This document shows positions 6,163-12,622 of a stretch of 13,403 nt of DNA, piece after piece. The notes beneath the pieces were generated by a model. The model did no database searches. It worked only from the letters and a program-made list of their open reading frames with translations, and had not been told where the DNA came from. The position numbers were made by a program, and so were the translations under genes. Positions within the stretch are counted from its first letter, which is position 1. Every line of letters starts with the position of its first letter. The stretch is from CALMKX01 sp044869955 (lineage in GTDB: Bacteria; Acidobacteriota; Thermoanaerobaculia; Multivoradales; SZUA-115). The stretch covers positions 1-13,403 of the forward strand of contig JBIOYC010000182.1 in assembly GCA_044869955.1 (NCBI GenBank). The letters run 5' to 3'.

Positions 6163-9100
6163 ATGTTCTCCCATTTCTTCATCCGCCGCCCGATCTTCGC
6201 CGCCGTCATCTCGATCGTCATCGTGCTGGCCGGGCTGGCCGCCATCCGCAACCTGCCGGTGGCGCAGTACCCCCAGATCTCGCCGCCTCAGGTGACGGTG
6301 ACCGCGGTCTACCCCGGGGCCACGGCCGAGGCCGTGCAGGCGACCGTCGCGGCGCCCATCGAGGAGCAGATCAACGGCGTCGAGGACATGCTGTACATCA
6401 ACTCGATCTCGACCTCGAGCGGCCTGGTCACCACCACGGTCACCTTCGAGGTCGGCACCGACGTCGACCTCGCCGCCAACAACGTGGCCAACCGGGTCCG
6501 TCTGGCCGAGCCGCGCCTGCCCGAGGAGGTACGGCGCAACGGCGTGACGGTGCAGAAGCAGACCTCGAACTTCATCCAGATCATCACCCTTTCCTCGCCG
6601 GGCGGCCGGTACGACGCGGTCTACCTGTCGAACTACGCCTCGCTCAACATCCTCGAGCCCCTGAAGCGGGTGCCGGGGGTGGGCAACGTGGTGATCTTCG
6701 GCGCCCGCGACTACTCGATGCGCATCTGGCTGCGGCCCGACCGCATGGCCGAGTACGGGCTGACCACTGGTGACGTGGCCCGCGCTATCCGCGAGCAGAA
6801 CGCCCAGTTCGCGGTCGGCAAGCTCGGCCAGCAGCCGGCGCCGAGCGACCTCGAGCTGACCTACACGGTGACCGCCGAGGACCGCCTGGCGACCGAACAG
6901 CAGTTCGCCGGCATCGTGCTGCGGGCGGACGAGACCGGCCGGGTGCTGCGTCTCGACGACGTGGCGCGCATCGAGCTGGGCGCCCGTGACTACGACAGCG
7001 AGACCCGCCAGAGCGGCAAGGAGACGGTCTTCCTCGCCGTCTTCCTCCAGCCCGGCGCCAATGCCCTGGCCACCGCCGAGGGGGTGAAGGTCCAGCTGGC
7101 GGACCTCGAGAAGCGCTTCCCCGCCGGCGTCGAGCAGCAGATTCCCTTCGACACCACCCGCTTCGTCGAGGTCTCGATCGAGGAGGTGGTGAAGACCCTC
7201 GGCGAGGCCATGCTGCTGGTGCTGCTGGTGGTCTACCTCTTCCTCCAGAGCTGGCGCGCCACGCTGATCCCGATGCTGGCCGTGCCGGTGTCACTGATCG
7301 GCACTTTCGCCGGCATGTACGCGCTCGGCTTCTCGATCAACACCCTGACCCTCTTCGGCTTGGTGCTCGCCATCGGCATCGTGGTCGACGACGCCATCGT
7401 GGTGCTCGAGAACACCGAGCGCATCATGGCGACCGAGGGCAAGAGCGCACGGGAGGCCGCCTTCGCCTCGATGACCGAGGTCACCGGGCCGGTGGTGGCG
7501 ATCGTCCTGGTGCTCTGCTCGGTGTTCGTGCCGGTGGCCTTCCTGGGCGGCCTGGCCGGCCAGCTCTACCGCCAGTTCGCCATCACCGTGGCGATCTCGG
7601 TGGCGATCTCCGGCCTGGTGGCCCTGACCCTGGCCCCCGCCCTCTGCGCCCTGCTGCTCAAGCCCGGCCACGGCGAGAAGAAGGGCTTCTTCGGCCTCTT
7701 CAACCGCTGGTTCGAGCGTGGCACCAACCGCTTCGTCACCTCGGTGCGCTTCCTGCTGCGCCGGCCGGTCCTCGGCGCCGTGTTCTTCGCCGCCTTCCTG
7801 GTCGCCACCTGGGGTCTCTTCCGTGCCGTGCCCACCAGCCTGGTGCCGCTCGAGGACCAGGGCTTCTTCATCGTCGCCACCCTGCTGCCGGACGGCGCGA
7901 CCCTCCAGCGCACTCACCAGGTGGCCGTGCGCATCGAGGAGATGCTGCTGGCCGACCCGGCGGTGGAGAACGTGGCCAGCATCAACGGCTTCGACTTCAT
8001 CGGCGGCGGCAGCAACAGCTCGGTGTCGACGATGTTCGTGGTGCTCAAGCGCTGGGGTGAGCGGGAGGCTCCGGGCCTCGACCTCGAGAGCACCATGGGC
8101 CGTTTCTTCGGCGGCGTCGCCGGCATCCGGGAGGCGATCTCCTTCGCCTTCAACCCGCCCCCGATCGAGGGCCTGGGCTCGACCGGCGGCTTCGAGGTCT
8201 ACCTGCAGAACCGCGGCGAGGGCGGCACGCCCCGCCTCGCACAGATGACCCAACAGCTGCTCGCCAAGCTCAACCAGGATCCCCGGATCGGCGGCGCACA
8301 GACCCTCTTCCGGGCCAACTCCCCGCAGGTCAACGTGAAGCTGGATCGCGAGAAGGCGCGGTCGCTGGGCGTGCCGGTGGACGAGGTCTTCACTACCCTG
8401 CAGTCCGCCTTCGGTTCCCTCTACGTCAACGACTTCAACAAGAGCGGCCGGGTCTTCCGCGTGCAGATGCAAGCCGATGCGGCTTTCCGCTCGCGCCCCG
8501 AGGACCTGACTCGCCTCTTCGTGCGCTCGGAAGGCGGCACCATGGTGCAGCTCGCCTCGCTGATCGACCTCGAGTACGGTGCCGGCGCCGAGACCCTGGA
8601 GCGCTACAACCTCTACCCGTCGGTGAAGATCCTCGGCGCGCCGGCGCGCGGCGGAAGCTCGGCGGAGGCCATCGCCGCCGTCGAGGAGATCGCCGCTCGC
8701 GAGCTGCCTGCCGAGTTCGGCATCGCCTGGACCGGCTCGGCCTACGAGGAGAAGAAGACCGGCGGCACCTCGGCGCAGGTGCTGGGCTTCGGCTTGGTCT
8801 TCGTGTTCCTGATCCTCGCCGCGCAATACGAGCGCTGGTCCCTGCCGGTCGCCGTGCTGCTGGCTGTGCCCTTCGCCTTCTTCGGCGCCCTGCTGGCGGT
8901 TTGGCTGCGCGGCATGCCCAACGACGTCTACTTCCAGATCGGCCTGGTCACCCTGGTCGGGCTCGCGGCCAAGAACGCCATCCTGATCGTCGAGTTCGCC
9001 TCGCAGCAGCGCGACCAGGGCAAGTCGGTCGTCGAGGCCGCGGCCACCGCGGCCCGCTTGCGGTTCCGCCCGATCCTGATGACCTCTTTCGCCTTCATCC

Positions 9101-9291
9101 TGGGCGTGCTGCCCCTGGCCCTCGCCAGCGGCGCCGGTGCCTCCGCCCGCCGCTCGATGGGCACCGGCGTGCTCGGCGGCATGTTGGCCGCCACCGTCAT
9201 CGCCGTGCTCTTCATCCCCCTCTTCTTCCGCTGGGTCTCCGGCCGCGACGGCGAGCCGGCCCCGGCGGCCGACGAACGGAGCCCCTCATGA
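6163..9291 (+). CDS. RND multidrug efflux transporter, HAE1/AcrB type
   Basis: 1042 residues, close to the usual 1030-1050. It opens with FFIRRPIFAAVISIVIVLAG (first membrane helix), then AQYPQISPPQVTVTAVYPGA, the start of the first periplasmic porter domain of AcrB-type pumps. The proton-relay residues are intact: D409 and D410 in GIVVDDAIVVLEN (fourth membrane helix) and K937 in GLAAKNAILIVEF (tenth). Two large periplasmic loops lie between helices 1-2 and 7-8. It works as a trimer in the inner membrane, driving drugs, detergents or other lipophilic compounds outward in exchange for protons; the actual substrates cannot be read from sequence. ATG 6163 is preceded by GGAG (6153-6156) at 6 bases and lies 13 bases after the adaptor gene. 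Its TGA overlaps the ATG of the outer-membrane factor (ATGA). No damage is seen. Confidence 0.96.
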   Translation: MFSHFFIRRPIFAAVISIVIVLAGLAAIRNLPVAQYPQISPPQVTVTAVYPGATAEAVQATVAAPIEEQINGVEDMLYINSISTSSGLVTTTVTFEVGTDVDLAANNVANRVRLAEPRLPEEVRRNGVTVQKQTSNFIQIITLSSPGGRYDAVYLSNYASLNILEPLKRVPGVGNVVIFGARDYSMRIWLRPDRMAEYGLTTGDVARAIREQNAQFAVGKLGQQPAPSDLELTYTVTAEDRLATEQQFAGIVLRADETGRVLRLDDVARIELGARDYDSETRQSGKETVFLAVFLQPGANALATAEGVKVQLADLEKRFPAGVEQQIPFDTTRFVEVSIEEVVKTLGEAMLLVLLVVYLFLQSWRATLIPMLAVPVSLIGTFAGMYALGFSINTLTLFGLVLAIGIVVDDAIVVLENTERIMATEGKSAREAAFASMTEVTGPVVAIVLVLCSVFVPVAFLGGLAGQLYRQFAITVAISVAISGLVALTLAPALCALLLKPGHGEKKGFFGLFNRWFERGTNRFVTSVRFLLRRPVLGAVFFAAFLVATWGLFRAVPTSLVPLEDQGFFIVATLLPDGATLQRTHQVAVRIEEMLLADPAVENVASINGFDFIGGGSNSSVSTMFVVLKRWGEREAPGLDLESTMGRFFGGVAGIREAISFAFNPPPIEGLGSTGGFEVYLQNRGEGGTPRLAQMTQQLLAKLNQDPRIGGAQTLFRANSPQVNVKLDREKARSLGVPVDEVFTTLQSAFGSLYVNDFNKSGRVFRVQMQADAAFRSRPEDLTRLFVRSEGGTMVQLASLIDLEYGAGAETLERYNLYPSVKILGAPARGGSSAEAIAAVEEIAARELPAEFGIAWTGSAYEEKKTGGTSAQVLGFGLVFVFLILAAQYERWSLPVAVLLAVPFAFFGALLAVWLRGMPNDVYFQIGLVTLVGLAAKNAILIVEFASQQRDQGKSVVEAAATAARLRFRPILMTSFAFILGVLPLALASGAGASARRSMGTGVLGGMLAATVIAVLFIPLFFRWVSGRDGEPAPAADERSPS

Positions 9292-10718
9292 GGCCCCTTG
9301 CTCATTCACTCTCCCGTTCCGGGCGCTGGCCGGCCCTGGGCCTCGTGCTGGTGACGGCGGCCGGCTGCTCCAGCTTGAAGCCCGACTACCAGCGCCCCGC
9401 GACGGCCCTGCCGGGCGCCTACTCCGCCCCGGCCGTCGACGCAGCCGTCTCGGACACCTGGTGGCAGACCTTCGGCGACCCCCAGCTCGATCGGCTGGTA
9501 GCCGAAGCCCTCGAGAAGAACGCGGATCTCGCCGCCGCCGCCGCGCGGGTGGCGGAGGCTCGGGCCCTGGCCGGCGTGACCCGCGCAGACCAGTTGCCCC
9601 AGGTGTGGGTCAACGGCGCCGGCTCGCGCTACCGCGTCTCCGGTGACAACCCGCAGATCCCCCCGGGGATCAACCTCGAGAACGGCAACTACCGGCTGAC
9701 GGCCAACCTGTCCTACGAGCTCGACTTCTGGGGCCGCTACCGCAACGCCTCGGCGGCGGCCCGGGCGGAGCTGCTCGCCAGCGAGGCCGGGCGGCAGAGC
9801 GTCCGGTTGGGCCTGACCGCCGAGCTGGTGGCGGCCTATCTCGACTTGACCGGCTTCGACCGCCAGCTCGCCATCGCCCGGGAGACTCTCTCCTCCCGCC
9901 GCGAGGCCGTGCGACTCCAGCGGCTGCGCTTCGAGGCCGGCACCATCTCCGAGCTGGACCTCGCCCAGGCCGAGGCCGAGCTGGCCGCGACCGAGGCGGC
10001 CGTGCCCGCCCTCGACCGTGCGGTGCGCCAGACCGAGAACCGCCTGGCCGTGCTGCTCGGGCGAGTGGGCGGGACGATCGAGCGGAGCACCGGCCTCGAC
10101 GGCCTCGCCGTCCCCGAGGTGCCGGTCGGCCTGCCTTCCCTGCTCCTCGCACGGCGGCCGGACGTGGTGGCCGCCGAGCACCGCCTGGTGGCGGCCAACG
10201 CCCGCATCGCGGTGGCCCGGGCGGCCTACTTCCCTTCGATCTCCCTGACCGCCTACGCGGGCAGCGAGAGCCAGCAGCTGTCGAACCTGCTGGGCTCGGG
10301 TACCGGCATCTGGAACCTCGCCCTGGGCCTGATCCAGCCGATCTTCCAGGCCGGCCGCACCACCCGCCAGGTGGAGGCGGCCCGGGCGCGCGAACAGCAG
10401 GCCGTGGCGGCCTACGTGAAGGCCGTCCAGAGCGCCTTCGCCGAGGTCGAGGACGCCCTCGCCGCGAGGCGCACCGGCGTCACCGAGCGCGAGGCCCTGG
10501 GCCGGCAAGTGGAGGCCCTGGACCGCGCTCACCGTCTGGCCCAGCTGCGCTACGAGGCCGGCGACTCCTCCTACCTCGAAGTGCTCGACGCCGAGCGCAG
10601 CCTCTTCGCCGCCGAGCTCTCCCTGACTGAAGCCCGCCGAGCCGAGCTCGCCGCGGCGGTGACCCTGTTCAAGGCGCTGGGGGGCGGGTTCGACACCGAG
10701 GCTTCCCCTATGCGCTGA
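9288..10718 (+). CDS. RND outer-membrane factor lipoprotein, NodT/OprM family
   Basis: 476 residues. A lipoprotein signal at 1-27 ends in TAAGC, so C27 is the lipidation site. The two internal repeats of the TolC fold are visible: the first carries SYELDFWGR (142-150) followed by long helices with LRFEAGTISELDLAQAEAEL, and the second carries LLLARRPDVVAAEHRLVAAN (285 onward) with AYFPSISLTAYAGS and LRYEAGDSSYLEVLDAER near the end. YELDFWG and RRPDV are hallmarks of NodT-type channels. Three copies would form the channel through which the adaptor and pump export substrates. Its ATG overlaps the pump stop (ATGA), and GGAG (9278-9281) sits 6 bases upstream, so translation is coupled. It is the last gene of the efflux operon; the palindrome ahead of the next gene begins 11 bases after its stop. 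Confidence 0.94.
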   Translation: MRPLAHSLSRSGRWPALGLVLVTAAGCSSLKPDYQRPATALPGAYSAPAVDAAVSDTWWQTFGDPQLDRLVAEALEKNADLAAAAARVAEARALAGVTRADQLPQVWVNGAGSRYRVSGDNPQIPPGINLENGNYRLTANLSYELDFWGRYRNASAAARAELLASEAGRQSVRLGLTAELVAAYLDLTGFDRQLAIARETLSSRREAVRLQRLRFEAGTISELDLAQAEAELAATEAAVPALDRAVRQTENRLAVLLGRVGGTIERSTGLDGLAVPEVPVGLPSLLLARRPDVVAAEHRLVAANARIAVARAAYFPSISLTAYAGSESQQLSNLLGSGTGIWNLALGLIQPIFQAGRTTRQVEAARAREQQAVAAYVKAVQSAFAEVEDALAARRTGVTEREALGRQVEALDRAHRLAQLRYEAGDSSYLEVLDAERSLFAAELSLTEARRAELAAAVTLFKALGGGFDTEASPMR

Positions 10719-10728
10719 CCGTTGCAGG

Positions 10729-10763
10729 ATTATGCCGCCAAGCATTATGCTTGGCGGCATAAT
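10729..10763 (+). repeat. Perfect 35-bp palindrome (17-1-17) spanning the ATPase start region
   Basis: Left arm ATTATGCCGCCAAGCAT (10729-10745), centre T at 10746, right arm ATGCTTGGCGGCATAAT (10747-10763), with no mismatch. The last two bases are the AT of the ATG at 10762, and the left arm and centre hold two more in-frame ATGs (10732, 10747). As RNA it would fold into a strong hairpin that buries the only ribosome-site-like bases (GGCGG, 10753-10757). As DNA it could be a binding site for a dimeric protein. It may also end transcription of the efflux operon, although no run of T follows. Such length and perfection between two genes is not expected by chance. Confidence 0.95.
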
Positions 10764-12186
10764 GTTGTTCGTCAACCGCCAGGGGGAGCTCACCCGCCTC
10801 GATCGCTTCGCCGCCTCGGCCGAGGGCGGCCTGGCAGTGGTCTACGGTCGCCGGCGGGTGGGCAAGACGCGCTTGCTGCTCGAGTGGGCCGGTCGTCATG
10901 ACGGACTCTACTCGGTGGCCGACCAGTCCCTGCCGGAGCTCCAGCGCCGCTACCTCGCCGAGACCGTGGCGCAGCGTCTGCCCGGCTTCGCCGAAGTGGA
11001 GTACCGCGACTGGCGGACCCTGTTCACTCGGCTGGCGCGCGAGGCCAAGCTCGCCGGCTGGCGCGGTCCCCTGATCCTTGATGAGCTGCCGTACCTGGTG
11101 TTGGCCTCGCCGGAGCTGCCCAGCGTGCTCCAGCGCTTCCTCGATCACGATGCCCGCGAGGCCGGCTTCCGGCTCGCCATCGCCGGCTCCAGCCAGCGCA
11201 TGATGCAGGGCTTCGTACTCGGCCGGGAGGCGCCGCTTTTCGGCCGCGCTGTCGAGATCCTGGACCTTCAGCCGCTGGCACCACAGTACCTGGCCGATGC
11301 CTTCCCGATCACACGGGGGGGTGAGTGGATCCAGCTCTACAGCGCCTGGGGCGGCATCCCCCGCTATTGGGAGCTGGCCAGAGACGTGCCCGGCTCGGTC
11401 GCCGACCAGATCGAGCGTCTGGTGCTCGACCCCCTCGGCCCCCTTCATCTCGAGCCCGATCGGCTGCTCCTGGAGGAGATCCCGCCTGCGCTCGAGGCCC
11501 GGCCACTGCTCGACGCCATTGGCTCGGGGGCCCATCGGGTTTCAGAGATCGCCGGTCGACTGGGCCGGCCGGCTACCTCGATGGCCCGGCCCCTCGATCG
11601 GCTGATGGGGCTCGGCCTGGTGCGCCGGGAGATCCCTTTCGGCGAGAGCGAGAAGGGCAGCAAGCGGGCTCTCTACAAGATCGACGATCCGTTCTTCCGG
11701 CTGTGGTTCCGGGTGGTGGCTCCGCATCGAGCGCTGCTCGCGAGCGGCTCTCCCGCTGCCCGCCGCCAGCTGCTCGAGCGGCACTGGGATGGTCTGGTCG
11801 CCCTGGGCTGGGAGGAGCTGTGCCGGCGTCAGGTGCCCTTGGCCGGCGGAGCCACGGAGCTCGGGAAGCTGGGCCTCTGGGGCCCGGCCTCCCGCTGGTG
11901 GCACGGTAACCAGCCGGAGTGGGACGTGGTGAGCGCCAGCCTGGATGGCGGGCGAGTCCTGCTCGGGGAGGTCAAGTGGAGTGCTGGTGCGATGGGCCCC
12001 AAGACCCTGGAGAAAGCCCTCGGCGTGCTCACGGCTCGACCCGCGCCGCCGCTGTCCGGCGAGCTGGCGAAGGCGGAACGAGTGCGGGTGCTCTTCGTGC
12101 CCGAGATCACCCCGGAGGCCGAGCAGGCCGTGAAGGGGCTCAACGGCCCGCTGGTGGTGACGGCGGCGGAGCTGATGGGGGTGTGA
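10762..12186 (+). CDS. COG1672-type ATPase (ATPase_2 domain) with DUF234-like PD-(D/E)XK C-terminal domain
   Basis: 474 residues from ATG 10762. Starts at 10732 and 10747 in the same frame would add 10 or 5 residues encoded by the palindrome; 10762 is preferred because relatives begin with a sequence like MLFVNRQGEL. Walker A is GRRRVGKT (29-36) and Walker B is LILDE with D107/E108. A sensor-like IAGSSQRMM follows (roughly 144-152) in the place expected for archaeal-type ATPases. A winged-helix region covers about 244-300 (RVSEIAGRLGRPATSMARPL). DDPFFRLWFR (308-317) is the usual linker to DUF234. The C-terminal domain has PEWDVV (D388) and GEVKW (E403, K405), the D...ExK spacing of PD-(D/E)XK nucleases. 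The role of this family is unknown; a DNA-acting or toxin-like function is inferred. It is 43 bases downstream of the efflux operon, and its stop abuts that of the convergent broken antitoxin. Confidence 0.85.
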   Translation: MLFVNRQGELTRLDRFAASAEGGLAVVYGRRRVGKTRLLLEWAGRHDGLYSVADQSLPELQRRYLAETVAQRLPGFAEVEYRDWRTLFTRLAREAKLAGWRGPLILDELPYLVLASPELPSVLQRFLDHDAREAGFRLAIAGSSQRMMQGFVLGREAPLFGRAVEILDLQPLAPQYLADAFPITRGGEWIQLYSAWGGIPRYWELARDVPGSVADQIERLVLDPLGPLHLEPDRLLLEEIPPALEARPLLDAIGSGAHRVSEIAGRLGRPATSMARPLDRLMGLGLVRREIPFGESEKGSKRALYKIDDPFFRLWFRVVAPHRALLASGSPAARRQLLERHWDGLVALGWEELCRRQVPLAGGATELGKLGLWGPASRWWHGNQPEWDVVSASLDGGRVLLGEVKWSAGAMGPKTLEKALGVLTARPAPPLSGELAKAERVRVLFVPEITPEAEQAVKGLNGPLVVTAAELMGV

Positions 12187-12411
12187 TCAGGGCTGGTGCT
12201 GCGAGAGGTCTGCGAAGAAGGTCGGGTCCGGCCCTTGGTCGCGGAGGATCTGCTGGAGCCGGGCCTTCGACACCCACGGCTGCTTCTGCCAGGGGCCGAG
12301 CCGGGCCACCGGTCGGCCGCCGACGGTGATCAAGAACTCCTGCCCGGCTTCTGCCTGCCACAGGATCTCGCCACTTCAGTTGCGCAGCTCGCGCTGGGGG
12401 ATCGTAGTCAT
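12187..12411 (-). pseudogene. Phd/VapB-family antitoxin with in-frame TGA and no adjacent toxin
   Basis: From ATG 12409-12411 the frame reads MTTIPQRELRN, a TGA (12376-12378, codon 12), then SGEILWQAEAGQEFLITVGG and RPVARLGP, then on to KARLQQILRDQGPDPTFFAD and a final TGA. Removing the first stop gives an ordinary Phd/prevent-host-death antitoxin: RELRNxSGEIL, the EAGxEFxITVxGRPVA hairpin and a C-terminal helix. These proteins bind DNA as dimers and neutralise a PIN-domain VapC or Doc toxin encoded just downstream. Here the downstream position is occupied by the convergent ATPase gene, whose TGA (12184-12186) is immediately next to the antitoxin's last stop. The C-terminal toxin-binding tail also looks 10-15 residues short. 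The frame is otherwise open, so the nonsense change may be recent. Read-through or a sequencing error cannot be excluded. Confidence 0.8.
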
Positions 12412-12594
12412 AGTGGCTGAGGGTAGCGCAGATGCTACGGAGCGAAGGGCTCGATCCAGGCCCCGCGCAACTTCACCGAGGGACTCCCGGTAGCGGGCGA
12501 TCAGGTCCAGCTGGAGGTCCAGGCGCTGTTGCGGCGTCAGCGAGGCGTAGTAGGCCCGATCCGCCTCTTCGGCCTCGGCAACGCTCCCGAGCAC
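12376..12594 (-). CDS. Small acidic helical protein fused in frame to the antitoxin N-terminus
   Basis: 72 residues from GTG 12592-12594 to TGA 12376-12378. The core AEAEEADRAYYASLTPQQRL (residues 6-25) continues with DLQLDLIARYRESLG. This resembles a small uncharacterised protein type, with EADxxYYxSLTPxxRLxxxxxLI, that I recall beside nucleotidyltransferases or toxin-antitoxin genes; I cannot name the family. The start is uncertain because the ribosome site is weak (GGA in the preceding bases) and relatives would be expected to begin a few codons earlier. The gene follows the SIR2-like gene by 28 bases on the same strand. The odd point is the end: no stop separates it from the antitoxin ATG (12409-12411), so its last 11 residues are MTTIPQRELRN of the antitoxin. 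If the TGA were read through, a single fusion of about 135 residues would result. Confidence 0.5.
   Translation of the reverse strand: MLGSVAEAEEADRAYYASLTPQQRLDLQLDLIARYRESLGEVARGLDRALRSVASALPSATMTTIPQRELRN
12423..12438. promoter_or_regulatory. Inverted repeat, possible antitoxin operator
   Basis: GTAGC, six bases, GCTAC, located 12 bases upstream of the antitoxin ATG on the minus strand. Phd/VapB antitoxins commonly repress their own promoter through short inverted repeats in this position. The arms are only 5 bases and the repeat lies within the upstream small reading frame, so the call is tentative. Confidence 0.4.
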
Positions 12595-12622
12595 CTGGAT
12601 TGCAGGTTCCGTGGGGCCGGTT

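Noticed and set aside
7291..8826. Long minus-strand open frame (511 codons) opposite the RND pump gene
   Set aside because: Composition rich in H, E, G and A with no motifs; it mirrors the codon bias of the strongly supported pump gene.
9306..10793. Minus-strand open frame (495 codons) opposite the outer-membrane factor, starting in the palindrome
   Set aside because: It begins with the same residues as the ATPase only because the palindrome reads alike on both strands; the rest is a shadow.
12376..12378. TGA in the antitoxin as a selenocysteine codon
   Set aside because: The position is not a catalytic Cys in this family and no SECIS-like hairpin is evident just downstream; a nonsense change is simpler.
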